From NCBI GenBank assembly GCA_963780795.1, contig CAWADH010000010.1:186001-250000 (forward strand): 64,000 nucleotides of DNA. Reading direction: 5' to 3'. A program made the translations under genes and the position numbers. The stretch's first letter is position 1. The number at the start of each line of letters is the position of its first letter. Under the pieces are notes generated by a model. The model was not told the origin of the DNA. It did no database searches and saw only the letters and a list, made by a program, of their open reading frames with translations. This document shows positions 8,496 to 17,090 of this stretch, one piece after another. The stretch comes from DATJGR01 sp963780795 (lineage in GTDB: Bacteria > Pseudomonadota > Gammaproteobacteria > Pseudomonadales > Azotimanducaceae).

Positions 8496-9134
8496 TCAGC
8501 CGTCCCGGTCCGGCGCATGCAGAAACAGCCCGGCGATGGGACCTTCGCCGCCGCGGAAATGGTCGCAGGCCACCGTGCCGCGCGAAAAATCGAGGCGATA
8601 GACGAGATCGTTCGGTTGCCGGACGCGATTGGCCAGCGCGGGCTCGAGTCCTAGAAGGTGCGTCAGCAATACACGGCCGCTGATGCCGTGCGAGACGATG
8701 GCGAGCTTACGAATGGGCAACTCGCCGAGCGAATCGGCGAGCGGCGCGATCCGCTGCAGCATATCGGGCAGGTTTTCGCCTGCCGGCGGACGGTGATGGA
8801 ACGGGTCGCGACCTCGCGCCGCCCATTCCTCCGGATACCGCTGCGCGATTTCGTCGATCGTCAGCCCTTCCCATTCTCCGCAGTGACGCTCGACCAGGCG
8901 TTCGTCGTATGTCACCGGAATCGCGCAGCCCGCCAGGATCAACTCGGCGGTTTCGCGCGTGCGTCCCAGCGGCGAAACGACCATGTGTTCAACCGCCTCG
9001 CGCGCAAGCAGTTCGCCGTTGCGGCGCGCGTGCATGCGTCCTTCTTCGGTCAGACGGGAGTCGAGCCGACCTTGCATCCGCTGCAGCCGATTCCACTCGG
9101 TCTCGCCGTGACGCACGAGGTAAAGCACATCCAT
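8496..9134 (-). CDS. Histidine phosphatase family protein (phosphoglycerate-mutase-like)
   Basis: 212 residues from ATG at 9134, with CAGGAGACC as a good ribosome-binding site. The phosphohistidine motif is LVRHGETEWN at residues 5-14. Later come the conserved SPLGRTRETAELI, ERHCGEWEG with a conserved acid, and SHGISGRVLL with the second catalytic His. This is the branch of small cytoplasmic phosphatases that includes CobC- and GpmB-like enzymes. The exact substrate cannot be read from sequence; no cobalamin genes are nearby. It is divergently arranged with htpX. Confidence 0.9.
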   Translation of the reverse strand: MDVLYLVRHGETEWNRLQRMQGRLDSRLTEEGRMHARRNGELLAREAVEHMVVSPLGRTRETAELILAGCAIPVTYDERLVERHCGEWEGLTIDEIAQRYPEEWAARGRDPFHHRPPAGENLPDMLQRIAPLADSLGELPIRKLAIVSHGISGRVLLTHLLGLEPALANRVRQPNDLVYRLDFSRGTVACDHFRGGEGPIAGLFLHAPDRDG

Positions 9135-9279
9135 TCTGGTCTCCTGCCGAGGGCGGCGATGATAGCCGACCCGAGGCTTGAACCGGCGGGGCGCCAACCC
9201 CATACAATGCCATCGCGGCAACGGCACTGAACCGTCGGTCGCGGGTCCAACGATCAGTCAAGGAGTGAGATTCGATCCA

Positions 9280-10179
9280 ATGCGTATTCTGCTGTTTCTA
9301 GCTACCAACATCGCGGTTCTCGTGCTCGCCAGCATTACGTTCCGCGTGCTCGGACTCGAACAGTTCATGTACCAGCAGGGCGTCGGCATCAACATGACCG
9401 GCATGCTGATCTTCGCCGCGGTGTTCGGCATGGGCGGTTCGTTCTTCTCGCTGCTGATATCGAAGTGGATGGCGAAGCGATCGACCGGCGCGCAGGTCAT
9501 CGACCAGCCGCGCAATCAGTCGGAGCGCTGGCTCGTCGACACCGTCAAGGATCTCGCGCAGAAGGCCGGAATCGGCATGCCGGAAGTGGCCGTCTTTGCC
9601 TCGCCGCAGCCCAACGCATTCGCGACGGGTGCGTCGAAGAACAACGCGCTCGTGGCGGTGAGCACCGGGCTGCTCGACAACATGCGCCCCGAAGAGGTGC
9701 GCGCCGTGCTCGGACACGAGATCGGCCACGTCGCTAACGGCGACATGGTGACGCTCACACTGATTCAGGGCGTGGTGAACACGTTCGTGATCTTCTTCGC
9801 GCGCATCATCGGCACAGTGGTCGATCGCGCCGTGTTCCGCAGCGAGAACGGCAACGGCATCGGTTTCTTCGTCGTCACCATGATCGCGCAGGTCGTGCTC
9901 GGCATCGGTGCCAGCATGATCGTCATGTGGTTTTCCCGGCACCGCGAATTCCGCGCCGATGCGGCCGGTGCGCAACTGGCTGGGCGCGACAACATGATCG
10001 GCGCGCTCGAGCGCTTGAAGATCGCCACCAAAATGCCAGAAACGATGCCGGAAACGCTGGTCGCGTTCGGAATCTCGAGCGGGATGCGGCAGGGCCTGTC
10101 GGCGCTGTTCGCGTCGCACCCGCCGCTCGATACGCGTATCGCCGCGCTGCGCGCTACCGCCTCGAGCGCTGCCACGTAG
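9280..10179 (+). CDS. htpX: Membrane zinc protease HtpX
   Basis: 299 residues. The N-terminus MRILLFLATNIAVLVL starts a first membrane segment, as in E. coli HtpX, and a second spans about residues 35-55. The zinc site is LGHEIGHVANGD; the third ligand is expected in FRADAAGAQLA. Two further hydrophobic segments lie between (LIQGVVNTFVIFFARIIG and FFVVTMIAQVVLGIGAS). HtpX is an inner-membrane M48 metalloprotease that degrades damaged membrane proteins under stress. The start is supported by AAGGAGTGAG about 10 bases upstream; the longer in-frame extension overlaps the divergent gene's leader. Confidence 0.95.
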   Translation: MRILLFLATNIAVLVLASITFRVLGLEQFMYQQGVGINMTGMLIFAAVFGMGGSFFSLLISKWMAKRSTGAQVIDQPRNQSERWLVDTVKDLAQKAGIGMPEVAVFASPQPNAFATGASKNNALVAVSTGLLDNMRPEEVRAVLGHEIGHVANGDMVTLTLIQGVVNTFVIFFARIIGTVVDRAVFRSENGNGIGFFVVTMIAQVVLGIGASMIVMWFSRHREFRADAAGAQLAGRDNMIGALERLKIATKMPETMPETLVAFGISSGMRQGLSALFASHPPLDTRIAALRATASSAAT

Positions 10180-10233
10180 AGCGGCTGCCGCGTCAAGCGC
10201 TACCGCGTCAAGCGCTGCCGCGTTTGGCGCTCG

Positions 10234-12561
10234 TCAGATCCGCTTGCTGCGCAGCCTGAGCGCGTTGCCGATCACCGAGATCGACGACGCGCTCATCGCG
10301 GCCGCCGCAATCATCGGCGACAGCAAAAGTCCCCAGAGCGGATACAGAACCCCTGCGGCCACCGGCACGCCGACACCGTTGTAGACGAACGCGAAAAACA
10401 GATTCTGTCGGATGTTCGCGAGCGTCGCGCGTGACAGCCGATGCGCCCGCAGAATCCCTGTGAGATCGCCTTTCACCAGCGTCACCGCGGCGGTTGCCAT
10501 TGCAACGTCGGTGCCGGTGCCCATCGCAATACCGACGTCTGCCGCCGCGAGCGCCGGCGCATCGTTGATGCCGTCGCCGGCCATCGCCACCACGAGCCCT
10601 TCTGCTTTCAGTTCCCGAACGCGTTCGAGCTTGCGTTGCGGCGATGCGTCGGCGACGACTTCCGCAATGCCGAGCTTCGCCGCGACGGCGTGCGCAGTGC
10701 GTTCGCTGTCGCCGGTGAGCATCACCAGGCGAATCCCCTCGGCGCGCAGTGAGGCCACCGCTTCTGCCGAGGTCGGCTTGATCGGATCGGCCACCGCGAC
10801 GAGACCGGCGAAGTTACCGTCGATCGCGCAGTACATCACCGTCGCGCCTTCCTCCTGGAACCGCGCCGCATCCATGCGTGCCGCGTCCACTCCCAACGAC
10901 TTGATCAGGCGGTCACTGCCGAACGCGACCGAGCGCCCGCCGACCACACCGGTTACGCCCTGACCGGTTACCGACGCGAACCTGTCTACCGGCCCGGCGG
11001 CGATTCCCCGGGCCTGCGCGGCATCGACGATCGCCTTTGCCAACGGATGTTCGCTGGCGCGCTCGATATCCGCGACACAGCGCAGCACCTCGTCTTCCGC
11101 GTAACCGGCCGCCGCAACGATCGCCGACAGACGCGGCCGCCCTTCGGTCAAAGTGCCGGTCTTGTCGATCAGCAGCACGTCCACGTCGCGCAGCCGTTCG
11201 ATGGCCTCGGCGTTGCGGAACAGAATTCCCATGCGCGCACCGCGCCCGGTGGCCACCATGATCGACATCGGCGTGGCGAGCCCCAACGCGCAGGGACACG
11301 CGATGATCAATACAGCGACCGCCGCGAGCAGCGCGTGCGCAAAGCGCGGATCCGGTCCGACCGTTGCCCACACGGCGAACGTTGCAATCGCAGTCACGAT
11401 CACGGTCGGAACGAATACCGCGGCAACGCGATCGGCGAGCCGTTGCACCGGCGCGCGGCTGCGCTGCGCTTCCGCCACCAGCGCGACGATGCGCGCCAGC
11501 AACGTTTCGCTGCCGACTTTCTCGGCGACCATCACCAGCGCCCCGGTGCCGTTGATGGTCGCGCCGGCCACACGCGCGCCGACGGTTTTCTCGACCGGAA
11601 TCGGCTCGCCGCTCAACATCGATTCGTCCACCGAACTCGCGCCGTCGAGCACGCGACCGTCCACCGGAATCTTCTCCCCGGGCCGCACCAGCAGGCGATC
11701 GCCGACGCGAACCGCGTCCAGCGCGACAGATTCGTGGGAGCCATCGGCACGCACGCGCGTCGCCAGCACCGGCGCCAGCGCGAGCAATTCGCGTATCGCC
11801 GCGCCGGTCTGCGATCGGGCCCGCAACTCGAGCATCTGCCCCAGCAGGATCAACGTCACAATCACCGACGCCGCTTCGAAATACACCGGCACCGCGCCGT
11901 CGCGACCGCGAAACGCCGCCGGAAACAGCTCCGGCGCGAATGAAGCAATCAGGCTATAGCCGTAGGCCACGCCTACGCCGAGGCCGATCAGTGTGAACAT
12001 GTTCAACGACCGGTTTGCCACCGAACGTGCCGCGCGAATGAAGAACGGCCGCGCCGCCCAGAGACAAACCGGCGTCGCGAAGGCCAGTTCCAGCCATGCC
12101 CGCGTGCCCGCTCCCAACAGATGGCTCAAGGGGCGGTCGCCGATCATGTCGCCCATCGAGAGAATCAACACGGGAATCGTCAGCGCGAGCGCCCACCAGA
12201 ACCGCTTCGACATGTCGTCGAGTTCCGGATTCGAAGCGCCGTCGCCGACGCGAGCCTCCAGCGCCATGCCGCACTTCGGACAATCGCCGGGCTCGTCGCT
12301 TTCCACGCCTTCGCACATCGGGCAGTAATACTTCGCCCTGCCGTTGTGCGACGGCACGCCCGCCTGCGGTGTCGAGGGCCGGTCACGCGTCAGATAGGTT
12401 GCGGGTTCCGCGGCAAACTTCTCTTTACAACGCGCGCTGCAGAAACGGTACTCGTGTCCGTCATGTTCGAGATGATGCGGATCGTCCGGCCGAACGGTCA
12501 TCGCGCACACCGGATCGATGAATTCGCCAGTGGCTTTCAGGAATCCTGGATCGGGTTTCAC
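10234..12561 (-). CDS. copA: Copper-type P1B ATPase with YHS and heavy-metal-binding domains
   Basis: 775 residues from a GTG. The N-terminus has a YHS domain (DPVCAMTV, FCSARCKEKF) and then a heavy-metal-binding zinc-ribbon-like segment (YYCPMCEG, GDCPKCGMALE), in place of the usual HMA domain. The ATPase core has the TGEKIPVDG-like PGEKIPVDGRV, the transport motif ACPCALGLATP (about residue 420), the phosphorylation site DKTGTLTEG (Asp about 464), and GDGINDAPALAAADVGIAMG. The CPC motif fits Cu+ or Ag+ efflux across the inner membrane. Its GTG overlaps the stop of the thioesterase gene by 4 bases (GTGA), so translation is probably coupled to that unrelated gene. Confidence 0.92.
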   Translation of the reverse strand: MKPDPGFLKATGEFIDPVCAMTVRPDDPHHLEHDGHEYRFCSARCKEKFAAEPATYLTRDRPSTPQAGVPSHNGRAKYYCPMCEGVESDEPGDCPKCGMALEARVGDGASNPELDDMSKRFWWALALTIPVLILSMGDMIGDRPLSHLLGAGTRAWLELAFATPVCLWAARPFFIRAARSVANRSLNMFTLIGLGVGVAYGYSLIASFAPELFPAAFRGRDGAVPVYFEAASVIVTLILLGQMLELRARSQTGAAIRELLALAPVLATRVRADGSHESVALDAVRVGDRLLVRPGEKIPVDGRVLDGASSVDESMLSGEPIPVEKTVGARVAGATINGTGALVMVAEKVGSETLLARIVALVAEAQRSRAPVQRLADRVAAVFVPTVIVTAIATFAVWATVGPDPRFAHALLAAVAVLIIACPCALGLATPMSIMVATGRGARMGILFRNAEAIERLRDVDVLLIDKTGTLTEGRPRLSAIVAAAGYAEDEVLRCVADIERASEHPLAKAIVDAAQARGIAAGPVDRFASVTGQGVTGVVGGRSVAFGSDRLIKSLGVDAARMDAARFQEEGATVMYCAIDGNFAGLVAVADPIKPTSAEAVASLRAEGIRLVMLTGDSERTAHAVAAKLGIAEVVADASPQRKLERVRELKAEGLVVAMAGDGINDAPALAAADVGIAMGTGTDVAMATAAVTLVKGDLTGILRAHRLSRATLANIRQNLFFAFVYNGVGVPVAAGVLYPLWGLLLSPMIAAAAMSASSISVIGNALRLRSKRI

Positions 12562-12968
12562 GGCCGATCAGTCGGCACGAGCTTCACGGTCGATGTCGCC
12601 GTCGCGAGCACGTCCCCTTCGAGCGTCGTCAGACGCCCCTCCAGAAACGCGATCGAGCGGCCCAGCCGTTCGACCCAGCCTTCCGCCCGCACCGGTCCCG
12701 GATTGGCGGCGCGAAAGAAGCTCACTTTGATTTCGAGTGTTGCCGGCGCGAGCGCACCCTCGGTTGCCAGCATCGCCGCGCGCGCCATGGCGGAATCGAT
12801 CCATGCGGTTACGAAGCCGCCCTGCACGACATCGCCGGAATGGCACATCTCCGGTTTGCCGGTGAACTCCATGATCGCGCGATTTTCCGAGGCGATGAAT
12901 TCGACGATCCGTCCATCGCCCAACGACTGCATCAGGGCGGACGGATCTTCGGTGATCGGACCGGTCAT
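12558..12968 (-). CDS. PaaI-type hotdog thioesterase
   Basis: 136 residues from ATG at 12968, overlapping the crotonase stop by 4 bases (ATGA). Hotdog features: HSGDVVQGGFVTAWIDSAMARAAM carries the helix with the conserved Asp, and ATLEIKVSFFRAANPGPVRAEGWV forms the central strands. It would hydrolyse an acyl-CoA formed by the enzymes encoded upstream. It sits between an enoyl-CoA hydratase gene and the copper ATPase gene, coupled to both by overlapping start and stop codons. Substrate unknown. Confidence 0.87.
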   Translation of the reverse strand: MTGPITEDPSALMQSLGDGRIVEFIASENRAIMEFTGKPEMCHSGDVVQGGFVTAWIDSAMARAAMLATEGALAPATLEIKVSFFRAANPGPVRAEGWVERLGRSIAFLEGRLTTLEGDVLATATSTVKLVPTDRP

Positions 12969-13792
12969 TTCTTGGTCGTTCGGTAGTCGCCGAATTCCTG
13001 GTCGCGCTTCGTCAGCGCCTCGGTGAGACCTTGCCGCAACTCGGCAAGATGCGCCTGCGTCGAACGCGTGTAGGTGGCCAGTGCCTGCATCTCGGTACCC
13101 GCACGGATTCCCGCGCGAATGCCCATCGCGTCCATCTGCCGGTGCACCGCGCGCTTGTTGAACTGTTGGAGATCGGACGGCACCTTGGCCACGCGTTCGG
13201 CAATGTCGAGCACCCGCGCCTCGAGTTCCGCATTCGGAAAGGCACGGTTGGCGAATCCGCACTCCACCGCGTCCAATCCCGACATCGAATCGCCGGTGAG
13301 CATCAGTTCCATCGCGCGCCGCAGCCCGACGATCCACGGGTAGAACTGGTTGTCGGGCGGACTGATCGCGCGCACAACCGGATAGCCGATCTTTGCATCC
13401 TCCGCGACGTAAACGAGATCGCATGCGGTCGCCAATTCAGTTCCACCGGCCAGACAGTAGCCGTGCACCTGCGCAATCACGGGCTTCGCCAGATCCCACA
13501 TGCGGAAGAAGCCCTCGACCACGTGGCGCGGCCAGTTACCGATGCCGCCCGCGGTATGAAACGGCTGCCCTTCGGCAACGTTCGACTTCAGATCGTAGCC
13601 CGCCGAGAAACACTCGCCGGCGCCGCGAACGATCGTGACGGCGACATTCGGATCATTGTCGGCCGCTTCGAGCGCATGAAACAGTTCGCCGCGCAGTTCG
13701 TTGGACAGCGGATTGCGCTTGTCCGGGCGATTCAACGTGATGCGCTGAACCTTCGGCCGCGGTACGTCGACGATGATCTTGCGGTATTCCAC
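12965..13792 (-). CDS. Enoyl-CoA hydratase/isomerase family protein
   Basis: 275 residues from a GTG with a GAGGAG site about 8 bases upstream. Crotonase-fold features: ITLNRPDKRNPLSNELRGEL, the oxyanion-hole loop GAGECFSAGYDLK, and VHGYCLAGGTELATACDLVYVAEDAKIG-type second oxyanion segment. Members hydrate or isomerise enoyl-CoA esters in fatty-acid or aromatic degradation. It lies 12 bp after the LLM gene and overlaps the thioesterase gene, which suggests one catabolic operon. Exact reaction not determined. Confidence 0.9.
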   Translation of the reverse strand: MEYRKIIVDVPRPKVQRITLNRPDKRNPLSNELRGELFHALEAADNDPNVAVTIVRGAGECFSAGYDLKSNVAEGQPFHTAGGIGNWPRHVVEGFFRMWDLAKPVIAQVHGYCLAGGTELATACDLVYVAEDAKIGYPVVRAISPPDNQFYPWIVGLRRAMELMLTGDSMSGLDAVECGFANRAFPNAELEARVLDIAERVAKVPSDLQQFNKRAVHRQMDAMGIRAGIRAGTEMQALATYTRSTQAHLAELRQGLTEALTKRDQEFGDYRTTKK

Positions 13793-13804
13793 GTCGCGAT
13801 CTCC

Positions 13805-14807
13805 TCAGAACGAGAACTGGTCCGGCGTGAACGCCTTGAACGTGCGCATCGACTCCGCGGCATTGGATCCGGCGAGCGGCGCGATGATGTGCGTGTGAAT
13901 GCCGCCGGCGGCATCCTCGCGGATGCGGGCGCGGCATTCGTCTTCGCTGCCGATGATCGCCACTTCGTCGATGAGCGCGTCGGTCAGCGCTCCACCGGTT
14001 TTGGCGCGGTCTTTTGCCGCCCAGCCTTCGGTGATCGTTTCGGCGGCGTCTTCGTAGCCGGCCCACGCCAGGAACTTGTTGTACACCGGCGTCGCGTAGT
14101 ACGGCGCAAACGCACCGCGGAAGCGGTTGCGCGCCTCGGCCTTGTCATCGGTCACCAGCACCATCGCGCGGTTGACGATTTCGACGTCACGCCAGTCTTT
14201 GCCTGCGCGTTTCGCGCCGATCTTCACGTGCTCCATCATCTTGGCGAGCGCGCGCTTCGGCCAGAGGTTGAAGATCACGCCGTCGCCGACCTCGGCCGCC
14301 ATCTCGATCATGTTGGAGCGCAGCGCCGCGATGTAGATCGGCGGCGGATTCTCCATCGGATATTGCCGATAGCCGTGGCTCGACATCGTTTCGAGATCGA
14401 ACTCCGACTTCTCGCCCTTCAGCATCGACCGCACCATGATCGCGGTCTCTTTCACGCGGGTAACGGGTTTGTCGAGGGGCAGACCGTGCCAGCCGCCCAT
14501 CATCGTCTGGCTGGACGAGCCGAGACCCATCACGAAGCGGCCCGGCAACAGCTGGCCAATCGCGTTCGCGGTTGCGGCGAGCACCGCCGGCGTGCGCGTG
14601 TAAACCGGCGTCACCGCAACGCCGAGGCGCAGCGTCTTCACGTGATGCGCCAAAGCGGCCGTTACGCGTGAGTGCGTCGGGTGCGCCGCCGTCGCCGAAC
14701 CACGCGTCCGTGTAGCCGTTCGCTTCCGCCCATTTGACCCGCTCGACCGAATCCTTGATGAACGGACTGGCCGGCAGCGTCACCGCCATGCGTTTCGCTA
14801 GTGGCAT
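13805..14807 (-). pseudogene. LLM-class F420-type oxidoreductase, frameshifted near codon 48
   Basis: A luciferase-like oxidoreductase split over two frames. The first begins at ATG 14807, with GGGGGAG upstream: MPLAKRMAVTLPASPFIKDS ... DAWFGDGGAPDALT. The second picks up at about 14660 with AALAHHVKTLRLGVAVTPVY and continues to the normal end (FTPDQFSF) at 13805. The total length is one base over a multiple of three, so one extra base lies at about 14662-14668. All other family landmarks are intact, including LLPGRFVMGLGSSSQTMMGG. The rest being undamaged, either a very recent mutation or a consensus error is likely. It heads the operon with the crotonase, thioesterase and P-type ATPase. Confidence 0.82.
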
Positions 14808-14927
14808 CGTCTCCCCCAAAAAATCTGTTTGAAATCGCGCGAAAGGATCGAAGCCTCTCATTTTGCGACGAGCGGAATCAAGCCGTATCCTTGGTCGCCA
14901 TTTCGCTGCGAACACGGAGATCCCGCG

Positions 14928-15974
14928 ATGGGCGACCTTCCGCTGCTGACGCCTGTGCGAGAAGCGCATCGCTTCGATGAGCGCGCGCTCGATACCTACC
15001 TCGCGCAACACGTCGAGGGCTACGAAGGCGGGCTCACCGTGCGTCAGTTCGAAGGCGGTCAAAGCAATCCGACGTTCGCGTTGCGCGCCGGTTCGCAGGA
15101 GTACGTGCTGCGCAAACAGCCGCCGGGCGAGCTGTTGCCGTCGGCGCACCAGGTGGACCGCGAATATCGAGTGATGCATGCGCTGCGCGACTCCGACGTG
15201 CCGGTGCCGAAGATGTACGCGTTGTGCGAAGACACGTCGGTGATAGGCACGAAGTTCTACGTGATGGAGAAAGTCGCCGGGCGCGTGTTCACCGACCTGC
15301 TGCTGCCGTCGATGAACAACGACGAACGCCGCGCCGTCTACAAGGATCTGGCGCGCGTGCTCGCGGCGCTGCATTGCGTCGACTACCGCGCCGTCGGCCT
15401 CGAGGGCTTCGGCAAGCCCGGCAACTACTACACGCGACAGATCTCGCGCTGGAGCAAGCAATACCTGGCTTCCCAGACGGAATCGCTGCCGGCGATGGAC
15501 AAGCTGATGCAGTGGCTGCCGGAACACACCCCGCAAGCGGACGAGACGGTGATCGTTCACGGCGACTATCGCATGGGCAACGTGCTCATCCATCCGACGC
15601 AGCCGCGCATCGCCGCCGTGCTCGACTGGGAACTGTCGACGCTCGGCCATCCGCTGGCGGACCTCGGCTACGTCTGCATGGACTATCACTCGGACTCGTA
15701 CACCACGGCCGGTCTCGCTCGCCCGGATCTCGCGGACTTCGGCATTCCGTCGGAGCGCGAGTTCATCGCCGACTATTGCAGGTTCGCCAACCGGGGCGCG
15801 ATCGACAACTGGAACTTCTACGTCGTGTACAACCTGTTCCGCTCGGCCGCGATCATTCAGGGCGTCTACAAGCGCGGCCTCGACGGCAACGCGAGTTCGG
15901 ACACCGCCATCGGCTTCAAGGACGCGTGCCGGATGCGTTCCGACCGGGCGTGGGCGCTGGTCGAGACGCGATAG
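14928..15974 (+). CDS. Aminoglycoside-phosphotransferase-fold kinase-like protein (ACAD10/11-type)
   Basis: 348 residues from ATG at 14928, with CGGAGA upstream. The APH fold is shown by the P-loop-like FEGGQSNPTFALRAG, the lysine in YVLRKQPPGELLPSAHQVDRE, the catalytic loop VHGDYRMGNVLI, and the metal-binding VLDWELSTLGHPLADLG. This pattern matches phosphotransferases fused to or paired with acyl-CoA dehydrogenases (ACAD10/11), which phosphorylate 4-hydroxyacyl-CoAs. That substrate is inference. It is divergent from the LLM operon and convergent with cysA, whose reading frame runs antisense through it because cysA lacks a stop here. Confidence 0.88.
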   Translation: MGDLPLLTPVREAHRFDERALDTYLAQHVEGYEGGLTVRQFEGGQSNPTFALRAGSQEYVLRKQPPGELLPSAHQVDREYRVMHALRDSDVPVPKMYALCEDTSVIGTKFYVMEKVAGRVFTDLLLPSMNNDERRAVYKDLARVLAALHCVDYRAVGLEGFGKPGNYYTRQISRWSKQYLASQTESLPAMDKLMQWLPEHTPQADETVIVHGDYRMGNVLIHPTQPRIAAVLDWELSTLGHPLADLGYVCMDYHSDSYTTAGLARPDLADFGIPSEREFIADYCRFANRGAIDNWNFYVVYNLFRSAAIIQGVYKRGLDGNASSDTAIGFKDACRMRSDRAWALVETR

Positions 15975-16023
15975 TCGGATCCGCCGCGCCTCAATCAGGC
16001 CGTTTGCAAGGAAAGGCTCGGCG

Positions 16024-17090
16024 TCACAGCGCGCCGCGGGTACGTCGTCATCGGGGAAGATGCGCACATTGCGCAGTTCCACGAAAGCGTTCACGCCAGG
16101 ATGCAGCGTTGGGACGCCGTTCTCCTTGCTCAACTCCGCTGCAATCCGGCTCTGGTTATCGAGGCGTTCGAGCTCGACGCGAACGATTGCTCCCGCCGCA
16201 TTGACGTGGGTGATTCGCGCCGCGATCGGCGCGTCCGTCCTCGGCTGCAGATGAACCTTCACGTCGTGATTGCGTACGCACGCGATGGCCGGTCCGTTCC
16301 GCACGTTATCCCGCACCGGTAGATAGACAGACGTCTCGCCGAGCTGGAACCACTCGTCGCGGACCGTGCCGCGGAACGTCGTGACGTTGCCGAGGAACTG
16401 ATAGACGAACGCCGTCGCCGGCTGGTTGTAGACCTCCTGCGGCGTCCCGATCTGTTCGATGTGCGCGTGGTTCATGACCACCACCCGGTCGGCGACCTCG
16501 AATGCCTCTTCCTGATCGTGCGTGACGAAGATGCTGGTCACGTGGATTTCGTCGTGGAGGCGACGAATCCACTGCCGCAGTTCCTGACGCACCTTCGCAT
16601 CGAGCGCGCCGAACGGCTCGTCCAGCAACAGCACGCTCGGCTGCGCCGCGAGCGCCCGCGCCAGCGCGACGCGTTGGCGTTGGCCGCCCGACAGTTGCGC
16701 CGGATAGCGGTTCTGCAGCGTTTCGAGCCGGATCAGCCGCAGCATCTCCTCGACCCGCTCGCGAATCAGCTTCTTCGGCGCCTTGCGCACCTTGAGTCCA
16801 TACGCGATGTTCTGTGCAACGGTCATGTGCCGGAACAGCGCGTAGTGCTGGAAGACGAAACCAACTTTGCGATGGCGCGCAGATTCGTTGGTGATGTCTT
16901 CGCCGTCACTGACCACTGTCCCCGAATCGGCGACTTCGAGCCCCGCGATGATGCGCAGCAGCGTCGTCTTGCCGGATCCTGAAGGGCCGAGCAGCGCGAG
17001 CAGCTCGCCGTCCGGAACGTCGAGACTGACGCGTTCCAGCGCGGTAAAGCTGCCGAACTTTTTCGAAACGCGATCGATGGAGATGCTCAT
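16024..17090 (-). CDS. cysA: Sulfate/thiosulfate ABC transporter ATPase CysA (stop codon missing)
   Basis: The conserved part spans about 355 residues from ATG at 17090: Walker A LLGPSGSGKTTLLR, Q-loop FVFQHYALF, signature AQLSGGQRQRVALARALA, Walker B VLLLDEPFGALD and the switch His in VTHDQEEAFEVAD. A C-terminal TOBE-like domain ends near LRNVRIFPDDD. It energises sulfate import through CysT and CysW at the inner membrane. In this frame no stop follows; it stays open to 14187, antisense to the phosphotransferase gene. Stops in the other two frames lie at 16024 and 15995, where the gene would normally end. A one-base slip near 16030-16045 is therefore likely; the end given is the nearest of these stops. 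Start overlaps the cysW stop (ATGA). Confidence 0.85.

Noticed and set aside
13031..14671. 546-codon plus-strand ORF
   Set aside because: Antisense to the crotonase and LLM genes; shadow of their codon bias.
14187..17090. A genuine 967-residue CysA
   Set aside because: The extension past residue about 355 is antisense to the phosphotransferase gene and matches nothing; a lost stop explains it.
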